Shown here: positions 1 through 7,683 of the stretch, one piece after another | Numbering within the stretch: position 1 is the first letter of the stretch | How the letters are laid out: each line of letters begins with the position of its first letter | Assembly: GCA_900550135.1 (NCBI GenBank) | Contig: URQO01000024.1 | Location: 1 to 26,759 of the forward strand | DNA: 26,759 bases | Direction of reading: 5' to 3' | Origin: an uncultured Eubacterium sp. | GTDB lineage: Bacteria; Bacillota; Clostridia; Lachnospirales; Lachnospiraceae | Notes under the pieces: generated by a model | Database searches by the model: none | What the model saw: the letters and a program-made list of their open reading frames with translations, nothing else | What the model was told of the DNA's origin: nothing | Made by a program: the position numbers and the translations under genes

Positions 1-57
1 ACAGCTCCATCACTTATCATAGAATGTCTATTTACAGACTTTATTTCACAGACTCTA

Positions 58-1938
58 TTATTTAGTTTTCTTGAAATAATCATATTTCAATGTTAAATCA
101 TTTTTGCGATACAAATCCTGAACCTGTTTGCTAATGGCATCAACTTTATTTTGGGACATTTTGCCTCGCCCTACAATCTCATCATTTTCAACATAAACAT
201 TTCCGTTGTACCATGAGTAATCACTAAAGAAAGCAAGTCCCTGATAGTTCTTTGCCAAAGCATTTTTTCCAATATAATAATTGCTGTTGTAATCAATACC
301 GAACAAATTAAGAACTGTAGGCAAAATGTTCATCTGCATAGTTACTTTATTAATATTTTTAGGTTTAATATCGCTACTCCAAATAAAGAATGGAGTATGA
401 TTAATTAAGTTGCCGGTAGTGTTTTTATACTTGTCTAAAACAGATTTGTCATTGATGGTGTAAAGATAATGGTCTGCATAGGCTACAATAACAGTATTAT
501 CATATAAGCCGTTGTCTTTAAGTGCCTGTATCAAAAGTCCTACCATGTAATCAGTTTCACCAACCATTAGTTTAGCACTGTCTTCCTCAGACAAATCAGG
601 AACATTGTCTTTGCCGTATTTCATCTGAGCAACCAGTTGTCCTACCTCCTTTTGAGTAGTAAAAGGAGTATGGGGAGTGTAAGTGATAATATAATCTAAA
701 AATTTGCCATCCTTTTTGAACATATTATTGTAAAATGTTTTATCCAAAATAAGCTGACGGTCCAATTCATATTCCAAGTCACTGTATTTTCCGCTATCTT
801 TCAAACTATAATAATTATCGTACCCCCATGTTTTATAATTAATACCACGGGAATAAAAATCAGCAGAATTCATATGGAATGCATTTACTGCATAGCCCTG
901 TTTCTTGAATAATTTTGCCAAAGTATAATTAAAAGTGTTGGTGTTAAGGGTGTATACATTTTCAGTGTAGGATGCAGGAGTTGTAAAACCTGTATTTACT
1001 GCAAATTCTGAATTGAATGTAGAGCCACCACCTGTATATATAGAATAATGATCCTTAAAATTAAGGGAATGTTTCATCAAATTATATAAGTTAGGGGTAC
1101 TTTTCTTGCTTAACAGCCATGTATCCATTCCCTCAAGTTGAAGGAAAATAATATTCTTATCCTTAAACAAACCTGTGTAACTGTCAGTCTGTTTGTTGTC
1201 AGGTGCGTTGTAAATATCATCTAAGAAAGCCTTGTCTTCTTTGTTGATTTTGTCTTTAGGTTTAACAAAAGTTATATAAAAATTCCTAAATGAATATTCA
1301 AATAATCCTGACACTCTCATACTTTTATTGCTGTCACTGTAAGTGTTGTATATATTTCTTGGATTTTTAAAGTTGTTCCATTTCAAATGATTGTTGGCAA
1401 ATCCAAGTGAAAGAGGAGCGATAGTATGTAATACTACAAATGCAAGACAAATAATGCCAAGTCTTTTTCCTCTAAAAGTAGTTTTGCCTGGAAACTTCTT
1501 ATATACAAAAATTGCAACAATAAGAATAAGTACAGCCACCACATAAATAAGTGGGTTGGCATTAATAATTGTATCTAAAATGTAATTACTGCCTTCACCA
1601 GCCATTAACATCAGATTAAAACTAAAGAAAAATGATGTTAATGAGTAATAAATACTGTTGGTTAAAAATAATACAAAATACAAAGTGAAAAACAGCCAAT
1701 AGGCTATCTTTGAACCACGTCCTTTAAGGCTGGTAATAATCCCCAAAAATAAGAAAATCCATACACACGTAAAAACAAGTGGTCCGGGATAATAAATAGG
1801 GAAAAATTCAATTTTGTATCCAAATAATCTTGTTGCAAAATCCATCATAAAAAATGGAATTGATAAATAAATTGTATACTTGTGTACTTTTAAAAATGTA
1901 CATATTTTTTTATATAAATTATTTAATTTTTCTTTCAT
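58..1938 (-). CDS. LtaS-like phosphoglycerol transferase (membrane sulfatase-fold protein)
   Basis: This is a 626-aa membrane enzyme of the lipoteichoic acid synthase / alkaline-phosphatase-fold family, expected to transfer glycerol phosphate (or a related head group) onto a lipid or glycan outside the membrane. About five hydrophobic segments occupy residues 20-180, followed by an extracellular sulfatase-type domain. Visible active-site elements are the metal-binding Glu in LQLEGMD (about residue 269), the likely catalytic Thr in GGGSTFNSEF (about 307), Asp-His in YADHY (489-490) and His in NHTPFF (about 514). The ATG at 1938 is preferred because it has TGGAGG eight bases upstream. The frame stays open to 2091, but that part would overlap the divergent ecf promoter and has no ribosome site. 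The exact polymer (LTA or another glycerol-phosphate decoration) cannot be told from sequence. Family assignment is confident, substrate is not. Confidence 0.87.
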   Translation of the reverse strand: MKEKLNNLYKKICTFLKVHKYTIYLSIPFFMMDFATRLFGYKIEFFPIYYPGPLVFTCVWIFLFLGIITSLKGRGSKIAYWLFFTLYFVLFLTNSIYYSLTSFFFSFNLMLMAGEGSNYILDTIINANPLIYVVAVLILIVAIFVYKKFPGKTTFRGKRLGIICLAFVVLHTIAPLSLGFANNHLKWNNFKNPRNIYNTYSDSNKSMRVSGLFEYSFRNFYITFVKPKDKINKEDKAFLDDIYNAPDNKQTDSYTGLFKDKNIIFLQLEGMDTWLLSKKSTPNLYNLMKHSLNFKDHYSIYTGGGSTFNSEFAVNTGFTTPASYTENVYTLNTNTFNYTLAKLFKKQGYAVNAFHMNSADFYSRGINYKTWGYDNYYSLKDSGKYSDLEYELDRQLILDKTFYNNMFKKDGKFLDYIITYTPHTPFTTQKEVGQLVAQMKYGKDNVPDLSEEDSAKLMVGETDYMVGLLIQALKDNGLYDNTVIVAYADHYLYTINDKSVLDKYKNTTGNLINHTPFFIWSSDIKPKNINKVTMQMNILPTVLNLFGIDYNSNYYIGKNALAKNYQGLAFFSDYSWYNGNVYVENDEIVGRGKMSQNKVDAISKQVQDLYRKNDLTLKYDYFKKTK

Positions 1939-2004
1939 GATATGCCTCCACACAATAAAATAGCATAAACTTAAAAAAATGTACATTACTTTTCTGTATC
2001 TAAG

Positions 2005-2033
2005 TTGCAAAAATGTATTAAATAGAATAAAAT
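2005..2033 (+). promoter_or_regulatory. Promoter of the ecfA1-ecfA2-ecfT-truA operon
   Basis: TTGCAA at 2005-2010 and TAAAAT at 2028-2033 are separated by exactly 17 bases, a good match to a housekeeping sigma promoter. Transcription would start near 2040, leaving a leader of about 30 bases that contains the AAGGAG (2058-2063) of ecfA1. Confidence 0.65.
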
Positions 2034-2071
2034 AAGTGAGTTGACAAGGATGATTGCAAGGAGTCTTTTTT

Positions 2072-2911
2072 ATGAAAATGTTAAAAATCAAAAACTTAAT
2101 ACATGACTATATAGATGAAGAAGAAAATACTGTTGTACATGCAATTAAAGGTGTTGACCTTGAAGTAGAAAAAGGCCAGTTTATTGCAGTTCTTGGACAC
2201 AATGGTTCAGGAAAATCATCTCTGGCAAAGCACATCAATGCGCTGCTGATGCCTACAAAAGGAACAGTATGGGTAGATGGAATGGAAACTTCAGAGGAAG
2301 AACATTTGTGGAATATAAGACAGACAGCAGGTATGGTATTTCAAAATCCTGACAATCAGATTGTGGCAACAATGGTAGAGGAAGATGTAGCATTTGGACC
2401 TGAAAATCTTTGTGTGCCAACAGACGAAATCTGGAAAAGAGTTGAAACTTCTCTGGGTGCTGTTGAAATGACAAAATACAGACACAAGTCTCCACTTAAA
2501 TTATCAGGAGGACAAAAACAGCGTGTGGCAATAGCAGGCATTATAGCCATGGAGCCACAGTGCATAGTGTTGGATGAACCTACAGCTATGCTGGATCCCG
2601 TTGGAAGAAAAGAAGTTATAGAAACACTTCATTATTTAAATAAGGAGAAGGGCATTACCATTATTTTGATAACTCATCATATGAATGAAGTGGTTGATGC
2701 TGACAAGGTGTTTGTAATGGACAAGGGAAAGCTTGTTATGTCAGGAACACCAAAAGAAATATTCAGTAATGTAGAAAAAATAAAAGAGATAGGTTTGGAA
2801 GTCCCACAGGTAACAGAACTGGGATATTTACTTAAAAAAAGTGGACTTAATATAGAAGATGGAATATTAACTATAGATGAATTGGTAGAAAAGGTAAAAT
2901 TATGTCGTTAA
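2072..2911 (+). CDS. ecfA1: ECF transporter ATPase EcfA1
   Basis: A 279-aa ABC ATPase, one of the two motor subunits of an energy-coupling-factor importer for vitamins or metals. It shows Walker A GHNGSGKSS (residues 42-50), the Q-loop in VFQNPDNQ (Q91), signature LSGGQKQR (144-151) and Walker B CIVLDEP (164-170). QNPDNQ followed by EEDVAFGPEN is typical of EcfA1, in contrast with QYPEHQ in the next gene. The ATG at 2072 has AAGGAG eight bases upstream; a TTG further up (2054) is not needed. It overlaps ecfA2 by 10 bases, so the two ATPases are probably translationally coupled and made in equal amounts. It works with EcfT and exchangeable S components such as the one at 25348-25890. Confidence 0.95.
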   Translation: MKMLKIKNLIHDYIDEEENTVVHAIKGVDLEVEKGQFIAVLGHNGSGKSSLAKHINALLMPTKGTVWVDGMETSEEEHLWNIRQTAGMVFQNPDNQIVATMVEEDVAFGPENLCVPTDEIWKRVETSLGAVEMTKYRHKSPLKLSGGQKQRVAIAGIIAMEPQCIVLDEPTAMLDPVGRKEVIETLHYLNKEKGITIILITHHMNEVVDADKVFVMDKGKLVMSGTPKEIFSNVEKIKEIGLEVPQVTELGYLLKKSGLNIEDGILTIDELVEKVKLCR

Positions 2912-3750
2912 AATTAGAAAATATCAGTTATATATACGAACAGGGTACTACTTCTCAGACAGCAGCTATAAAAAACGTAAATTTGGAAATTGAAAAAGGT
3001 GAGTTTGTAGCAATTATCGGCCATACGGGCTCAGGCAAATCTACTCTGATACAACACTTTAATGGGTTGGAAAAGGCAACTGAGGGAAAAGTTTATTACG
3101 ATGGCAAGAATATATATGACAAAGATTTTGATATTAGACAATTGAGATGTAAGGTAGGACTGGTATTTCAGTATCCTGAACATCAGTTGTTTGAAGAAAA
3201 TGTATTAAAAGACGTATGTTTCGGCCCTAAAAATCAGGGACTTTCAAAAGAAGAGTGCATAGAAAAAGCAAAGGAAGCGTTAACACTTGTAGGTGTAGAT
3301 GAAGAATTATATGAAAAATCTCCATTTGAACTGTCAGGTGGTCAAAAGCGAAGAGTGGCAATTGCAGGAGTTCTTGCCATGGAACCTGATATATTGGTTT
3401 TAGATGAGCCAACAGCAGGACTTGACCCGGCAGGAAGAGATAAGATATTAAATTGCATAAAAGAGTTACATGACAAAAAACACATAGCAGTTGTCCTTGT
3501 TTCCCATAGTATGGAAGATGTAGCAAATTATGCAGAGCGTATAATTGTTATGGATGATGGTCAGGTAATGTTTGATGACACACCAAAGAAAGTATTCAAA
3601 CATTACAGGGAATTGGAAAAAATAGGATTGTCAGCACCACAGATCACTTATGTGATGCATCGCCTGAAAGAGCAGGGACTTGATGTAGACACTGACATTA
3701 TAAATATAGAAGAAGCAAGGAAAAATATATTAAAAAGTTTAGGTAAATAA
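2902..3750 (+). CDS. ecfA2: ECF transporter ATPase EcfA2
   Basis: A 282-aa ABC ATPase, partner of EcfA1 in the ECF motor. Walker A is GHTGSGKS (40-47), the Q-loop lies in VFQYPEHQLFEE (Q90), the signature is LSGGQKRR (144-151) and Walker B is ILVLDEP (164-170). The QYPEHQLFEE stretch is characteristic of EcfA2. The ATG lies inside the end of ecfA1, and the gene ends one base before the ATG of ecfT, which indicates a tightly coupled operon. All catalytic motifs are intact. Confidence 0.95.
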   Translation: MSLKLENISYIYEQGTTSQTAAIKNVNLEIEKGEFVAIIGHTGSGKSTLIQHFNGLEKATEGKVYYDGKNIYDKDFDIRQLRCKVGLVFQYPEHQLFEENVLKDVCFGPKNQGLSKEECIEKAKEALTLVGVDEELYEKSPFELSGGQKRRVAIAGVLAMEPDILVLDEPTAGLDPAGRDKILNCIKELHDKKHIAVVLVSHSMEDVANYAERIIVMDDGQVMFDDTPKKVFKHYRELEKIGLSAPQITYVMHRLKEQGLDVDTDIINIEEARKNILKSLGK

Positions 3751-3751
3751 A

Positions 3752-4555
3752 ATGGCAGGAATAACAATAGGACAATATTATCCGGAAAATTCAATTATCC
3801 ATAGATTAGATCCAAGAGTAAAACTATTTGGAACACTGGTGTTTATAATATTAGTTTTCTTTATAGACAATGTTTTTGGATATGTAGTGTTTGCAGGATT
3901 TATGGCTGCAATTATTAAAGCATCAAAGGTTCCATTTAAAAAGATGCTAAAAGGAATCAGAGGCATTTTATTTTTGTTACTGTTTAGTGCAGTATTTAAT
4001 TTATTTCTGACTCCCGGTCACACAATTTTGGACGTAGGAATATTAACAATTACAAAAGAAGGCATTATCAAAAGTCTTTCGATGGCTACAAGATTGATAT
4101 ACTTGGTTATATGTACATCAATAATGACTTTGACAACCACACCAAACGATTTGGCAGATGGCTTGGAAAAGTCTTTTGGATTTTTGAAAGTAATAAAAGT
4201 GCCGGTACATGAAATCGCCATGATAATGTCATTGGCTCTTAGATTTATTCCTACATTAATGGAAGAAACAGAAAAAATAACAAAGGCTCAAAAAGCAAGG
4301 GGAGCAAGATTTGATACAGGAAACGTATTGCAAAAAGCAAAAAGTCTTATACCTATTTTAATACCATTGTTTATTTCTTCAATACGAAGAGCATTGGAGC
4401 TGGCAACAGCTATGGAGGCCAGATGTTACAGAAATGGGAACAGAACAAAAATGAAGCCTTTAAAATATGAAAAAAGAGATTTTGTGGCATATGGAAGCTA
4501 TGTTATTTTGGCTTTTTGTGTGCTTTCCATGAACTTTATCAAGATTAGTTTTTAG
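3752..4555 (+). CDS. ecfT: ECF transporter transmembrane coupling protein EcfT
   Basis: A 267-aa membrane protein that joins the EcfA1/A2 ATPases to substrate-binding S components. Hydrophobic segments lie at about residues 25-57, 70-86, 112-130 and 195-210, with a last one near the C-terminus (245-263). Two Ala-Arg signatures of the coupling helices are visible: KARGARF (181-187) and AMEARCYR (220-227), the elements that contact the ATPase grooves. The start follows the ecfA2 stop after one base. No S gene lies in this operon, as expected for a group II (shared) ECF module. Confidence 0.93.
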   Translation: MAGITIGQYYPENSIIHRLDPRVKLFGTLVFIILVFFIDNVFGYVVFAGFMAAIIKASKVPFKKMLKGIRGILFLLLFSAVFNLFLTPGHTILDVGILTITKEGIIKSLSMATRLIYLVICTSIMTLTTTPNDLADGLEKSFGFLKVIKVPVHEIAMIMSLALRFIPTLMEETEKITKAQKARGARFDTGNVLQKAKSLIPILIPLFISSIRRALELATAMEARCYRNGNRTKMKPLKYEKRDFVAYGSYVILAFCVLSMNFIKISF

Positions 4556-4570
4556 ACAGGTGGTATTTTA

Positions 4571-5308
4571 ATGAGAGTCAGACTTACCATTTCATATGAT
4601 GGAACAAATTATTGCGGATGGCAAATTCAGAAAAATGGAATAACAGTAGAAGAGATTATAAACAGGGAATTGACAGATTTGTTGAAAGAAGATATTGCAG
4701 TAATTGGAGCAAGCAGAACTGATTCAGGTGTTCATGCCATGGCAAATATTGCTGTATTTGATACAAACACAAAAATTCCGGCAGAAAAGATTTCTTTTGC
4801 ATTAAATCAGAGACTGCCTGATGATATTCGTATACAAAAGTCAGAACAGGTGGCAGATGATTTTCATCCAAGATATTGTAACAGCACGAAAACTTATGAA
4901 TACAAAATATTAAACAGAAGATTTCCAGATCCGCTAAAAAGATTGTACACCCATTTTGTGTATATGCCACTTGACGTGGATAAAATGAAAAAAGCAGCAG
5001 AATATATTGTTGGAGAACATGATTTTGCAAGTTTTTGCTCAGCAGGAAGTCAGGTAAAAACAACAGTCAGAACAGTATATAGACTGGATGTGGATAAGAA
5101 GGATGATATTATAACAATTCAAATTAGTGGCAACGGCTTTCTTTACAATATGGTAAGAATAATCGTTGGAACTTTAATGAAAGTAGGACTTGGGGTTTAT
5201 CCTCCGGAGCATATAAAAGAAATAATTGATGCAAAGGACAGATATGCAGCAGGTCCAAAAGCACCGGCAAGAGGGCTTACCCTTGTTGAAATAAAATATG
5301 AAGATTAA
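4571..5308 (+). CDS. truA: tRNA pseudouridine(38-40) synthase TruA
   Basis: A 245-aa enzyme that isomerizes uridines 38-40 of the tRNA anticodon arm to pseudouridine. The catalytic Asp is D51 in GASRTDSGVHA, the hallmark of the TruA family, and the length is typical. CGWQIQ near the N-terminus and NGFLYNMVRIIVGTL near the C-terminus also match. It starts 15 bases after ecfT with an AGGTGG-type ribosome site at about 4558-4563, so it is probably the last gene of the ecf operon. The ecf-truA-rplM-rpsI order is common in Firmicutes. Confidence 0.96.
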   Translation: MRVRLTISYDGTNYCGWQIQKNGITVEEIINRELTDLLKEDIAVIGASRTDSGVHAMANIAVFDTNTKIPAEKISFALNQRLPDDIRIQKSEQVADDFHPRYCNSTKTYEYKILNRRFPDPLKRLYTHFVYMPLDVDKMKKAAEYIVGEHDFASFCSAGSQVKTTVRTVYRLDVDKKDDIITIQISGNGFLYNMVRIIVGTLMKVGLGVYPPEHIKEIIDAKDRYAAGPKAPARGLTLVEIKYED

Positions 5309-5403
5309 CTTTGGAACAGATAAAGCACTTTTAAATAACCACGTTCAAATTTACACTATGAAAAATTTAAGAGAATGTTTTACAAATTATGTGAAAAATA
5401 TTA

Positions 5404-5432
5404 TTGACACCAAATTTTTGTTAGTGTATAAT
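5404..5432 (+). promoter_or_regulatory. Consensus promoter of rplM-rpsI
   Basis: A perfect TTGACA (5404-5409) and a perfect TATAAT (5427-5432) are separated by 17 bases, as expected for a very strong ribosomal-protein promoter. Transcription would begin near 5440 and give a leader of about 110 bases. Confidence 0.85.
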
Positions 5433-5439
5433 ATTTCAG

Positions 5440-5548
5440 TATTGTGACGTGTTATGCACGTTAGTTTTTTGTGTCTTAGCCAAAGCCCCGGTACGGACAT
5501 AGAAAGAATTAAAGAATTTAGATAAGCAAAATTTCAGGAGGTAAACCA
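5440..5548 (+). ncRNA. Structured rplM mRNA leader (probable L13 autoregulatory leader)
   Basis: The leader between the predicted start site and rplM contains a five-base-pair hairpin (ACGTG 5447-5451 with CACGT 5457-5461) and a second stem pairing GTGTC (5471-5475) with GACAT (5496-5500), which encloses a GC-rich segment unlike the AT-rich surroundings. Firmicutes are known to carry an L13 leader through which the ribosomal protein represses its own operon. Position and structure fit this, but I assign it by context and did not match a family model. AGGAGG at 5536-5541 is the ribosome site. Confidence 0.5.
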
Positions 5549-5977
5549 ATGAAAACATATATGGCTAGTCCAGCAGATATTGAAAGAAAATGGTATGTAG
5601 TTGATGCTACAGGATATACATTAGGACGTTTGTCATCAGAAGTTGCTAAGATTTTAAGAGGAAAGAACAAACCACAGTTTACACCTCATATCGACACTGG
5701 TGATTACGTAATTATTACAAACGCAGAAAAGATTAAGGTTACAGGTAAGAAGTTAGATCAGAAGATTTACTATCATCATTCAGAATATGTTGGTGGTATG
5801 AAAGAAATGACACTTAAAGAAAAACTTGCTAAGAAGCCTGAAAGCGTTATTGAACTTGCAGTTAAGGGAATGCTTCCAAAAGGACCTTTAGGAAGAAGCA
5901 TGATTAAGAAACTTTTTGTTTATGCTGGATCAGAGCATCCACATGCAGCTCAGAAACCAGAAGAATTAACATTTTAG
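5549..5977 (+). CDS. rplM: 50S ribosomal protein L13
   Basis: A 142-aa ribosomal protein of the large subunit, of normal length. Recognisable stretches are WYVVDATGYTLGRLSSEVA near the N-terminus, the GDYVIITNAEKI segment, KIYYHHSEYVGG, and GMLPKGPLGR toward the C-terminus. AGGAGG lies seven bases before the ATG. It is first in a two-gene operon with rpsI, the near-universal arrangement, driven by the consensus promoter at 5404-5432. Confidence 0.98.
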   Translation: MKTYMASPADIERKWYVVDATGYTLGRLSSEVAKILRGKNKPQFTPHIDTGDYVIITNAEKIKVTGKKLDQKIYYHHSEYVGGMKEMTLKEKLAKKPESVIELAVKGMLPKGPLGRSMIKKLFVYAGSEHPHAAQKPEELTF

Positions 5978-5999
5978 TTAACTGAAAGGAGAAAATAAC

Positions 6000-6392
6000 A
6001 TGGCTACAGAAAAGTATTATGGAACAGGTAGAAGAAAAAGCAGTGTTGCTAGAGTATATGTAATGCCTGGTAAAGGAAATATAACAATCAATAAAAGAGA
6101 TATCGATGAGTACTTTGGTCTTGAAACATTAAAGGTTATCGTACGTCAGCCACTTGAAACAATTGGTGCAACAGACAAGTTCGATATTATCGTAAGCGTA
6201 CATGGTGGTGGATACACAGGACAGGCTGGAGCTATCAGACATGGTATTGCTAGAGCATTAGTTCAGGCTGATGCTGAAAACAGACCAGCATTAAAGAAAG
6301 CTGGATTCTTAACAAGAGATTCAAGAATGAAAGAAAGAAAGAAATACGGTCTCAAAGCAGCCAGAAGAGCACCACAGTTCTCCAAGCGATAG
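6000..6392 (+). CDS. rpsI: 30S ribosomal protein S9
   Basis: A 130-aa small-subunit ribosomal protein with the typical YYGTGRRKSSVARVY start, a GGGYTGQAGAIRHGIARAL centre and the basic tail ending in QFSKR, which reaches the P-site tRNA in the ribosome. It begins 22 bases after rplM with AAGGAG upstream (about 5985-5990) and is followed by a strong terminator at 6419-6458. Confidence 0.98.
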   Translation: MATEKYYGTGRRKSSVARVYVMPGKGNITINKRDIDEYFGLETLKVIVRQPLETIGATDKFDIIVSVHGGGYTGQAGAIRHGIARALVQADAENRPALKKAGFLTRDSRMKERKKYGLKAARRAPQFSKR

Positions 6393-6395
6393 TAT

Positions 6396-6540
6396 TATCT
6401 GCGGAACGTGGATATATCAAAAGAGCCATTTCGAGTTTACTCGGAAATGGCTCTTTTTGTATATTCACGATTCCATAGGAATCTGAAATGGGCGAGATGA
6501 AACGAAGTGGAATCGAGCTTATTTCAGAGTTTCGCAGATA
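6396..6540. repeat. Nested palindromes behind rpsI
   Basis: Around the terminator there is an outer inverted repeat (TATCTGCGGAAC 6396-6407 against GTTTCGCAGATA 6529-6540, one mismatch). Inside it are the terminator hairpin, a perfect GATTCC/GGAATC hairpin (6469-6483) and a third pairing of TCTGAAAT (6482-6489) with ATTTCAGA (6521-6528), sharing two bases with the previous hairpin. The inner right arm abuts the outer right arm. The sequence is richer in G and C than its flanks and has no credible ORF. It may be an extragenic palindromic repeat or a structured 3' RNA. Confidence 0.45.
6419..6458 (+). terminator. Rho-independent terminator of rplM-rpsI
   Basis: AAAAGAGCCATTTC (6419-6432) pairs perfectly with its complement ending in the T-run at about 6458. 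The loop contains a further GAG/CTC pairing. The A-run before and T-run after would let it work in both directions. Confidence 0.9.
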
Positions 6541-6600
6541 TTCGAGGTTCATTATTAGATTCGCAAGCAATAGGTGATAGGATGACTTCTGAAAATATTC

Positions 6601-6629
6601 TTGACTAACTTCTATTCAAGTACCATAAT
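6601..6629 (+). promoter_or_regulatory. Promoter of the 57-aa small-protein gene
   Basis: TTGACT (6601-6606) and CATAAT (6624-6629) are 17 bases apart. A second CATAAT lies at 6635-6640. The start would be near 6637, about 30 bases before the ORF. Confidence 0.5.
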
Positions 6630-6667
6630 AGTATCATAATATTAATGTACGTTTTAAGGAGGTTTGT

Positions 6668-6841
6668 ATGGGAAAGTTGTTTTTTGATTTTAATGATGAT
6701 GATTTTGCAATGCCGGTATCAGATAATATGGCAATTGACTCAAAAGGCAATCTTAATGTTATAATGTCAGACAATATGGCTATGGACATGAAAACAGGAG
6801 AGGTTCATTTGATATCAGGTTGGAACAAAAAAGACGAGTAA
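6668..6841 (+). CDS. Small protein of unknown function, 57 aa, with a repeated SDNMA(I/M)D motif
   Basis: I do not recognise this protein. The ORF has AAGGAGG at 6656-6662, five bases before the ATG, its own promoter-like sequence and its own terminator, so it is very likely a real monocistronic gene. The protein starts MGKLFFDFNDDDF (acidic) and contains the heptad SDNMAID (residues 18-24) repeated as SDNMAMD (34-40) with a Gly/Asn turn between, which suggests two short beta units of 16 residues each, then GEVHLISGW and an acidic end. There is no membrane segment, signal peptide or cysteine. It lies between rpsI and a DUF1275 gene, and neither neighbour suggests a role. Confidence 0.75.
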   Translation: MGKLFFDFNDDDFAMPVSDNMAIDSKGNLNVIMSDNMAMDMKTGEVHLISGWNKKDE

Positions 6842-6867
6842 AAAGCAGGTCAGATTGACCTGCTTTT
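6842..6867 (+). terminator. Terminator of the small-protein gene
   Basis: AAAGCAGGTCA (6842-6852) pairs perfectly with TGACCTGCTTT (6856-6866) across a three-base loop and is followed by T residues. It begins directly at the stop codon of the 57-aa ORF. Confidence 0.9.
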
Positions 6868-6874
6868 TTATCTA

Positions 6875-6902
6875 GTGACATAAAAAAATATTGTGCTATA
6901 AT
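6875..6902 (+). promoter_or_regulatory. Promoter of the DUF1275 gene
   Basis: GTGACA (6875-6880) and a perfect TATAAT (6897-6902) are 16 bases apart. The ATG at 6939 and AGGAG at 6927-6931 follow at a normal distance. Confidence 0.55.
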
Positions 6903-6938
6903 ATTCAAGGAAAAAATAAAAACATTAGGAGCAGGGAA

Positions 6939-7616
6939 ATGTTTAAAGTAAACCAAATATCAGAAACCATAGGTCTTGGAATGATACTTGCAATATCAGG
7001 GGGAATGATGGACGCATATTCATATATACAGCGTGGTGAGGTTTTCGCAAATGCCCAAACAGGAAATATGCTTTTGTTTGGAGTGAATCTATCAGAAGGA
7101 AATTTCTCCAGAGCGTTTTCATATTTTTGCCCAATTATTTTATTTGTAGTAGGAATATTATTAGCAGACATTGCAAGAAAAAAAGTCAACAAAAAATTAC
7201 ACTGGAGACAGACATCGGTGCTTTTGGAGGCTGTTATTTTAATTGGAGTAGGATTTGTACCCCTTACCCACAACCTTATTGCAAACAGTTTAACATCTCT
7301 TGCATGTGGTATTCAGGTAGAAAGTTTTAGAAAAATACATGGAAAAGGCATTGCCACAACCATGTGTATTGGAAATTTAAGAAGTGCTACACAGAACATA
7401 TATAATTCAGTTGTAACAAAGGATATCAACAAATTTAAGACAGGGTTGTTGTACTTCTTTATTATATGCTCTTTTGTTTCGGGAGCAATTATAGGAAACA
7501 TACTGATAAAATCCCTTGGCATAAAAACTATCTGGGTTAGTGGAGCATTACTGATTTTATCTTTTATAATCATGTTTATAGATATAGAAGAAAGACATCT
7601 TAAAAATAGAAAGTAA
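6939..7616 (+). CDS. DUF1275 (YoaK-type) membrane protein
   Basis: A 225-aa protein of the DUF1275/YoaK family, integral membrane proteins of unknown function with about six transmembrane segments. The family signature is clear near the N-terminus: ISGGMMDAYSYI followed by GEVFANAQTGNMLLFG. Further family features are the SFRKIHG stretch and the TTMCIGNLRSA motif. The ATG at 6939 has AGGAG at seven-base spacing. An upstream in-frame ATG at 6891 would overlap the -10 box and is rejected. The gene appears to be transcribed alone. Confidence 0.88.
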   Translation: MFKVNQISETIGLGMILAISGGMMDAYSYIQRGEVFANAQTGNMLLFGVNLSEGNFSRAFSYFCPIILFVVGILLADIARKKVNKKLHWRQTSVLLEAVILIGVGFVPLTHNLIANSLTSLACGIQVESFRKIHGKGIATTMCIGNLRSATQNIYNSVVTKDINKFKTGLLYFFIICSFVSGAIIGNILIKSLGIKTIWVSGALLILSFIIMFIDIEERHLKNRK

Positions 7617-7683
7617 AATATTGGACGATTTTTTAAAATAAGAGATTTTTTCAAAATATATAAGAAAGTATAGAGAATAATTA

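Noticed and set aside
1939..2091. Upstream extension of the LtaS-like protein by 51 residues
   Set aside because: It would cover the divergent ecf promoter and ribosome site, lacks an SD, and is unlike the N-termini of the family.
5358..5447. 29-codon ORF between truA and rplM
   Set aside because: It has no ribosome site and runs through the -35 and -10 boxes of the rplM promoter.
6352..6570. 72-codon minus-strand frame behind rpsI
   Set aside because: It runs through the terminator and palindromes and has no ribosome site; its length comes from the repeats.
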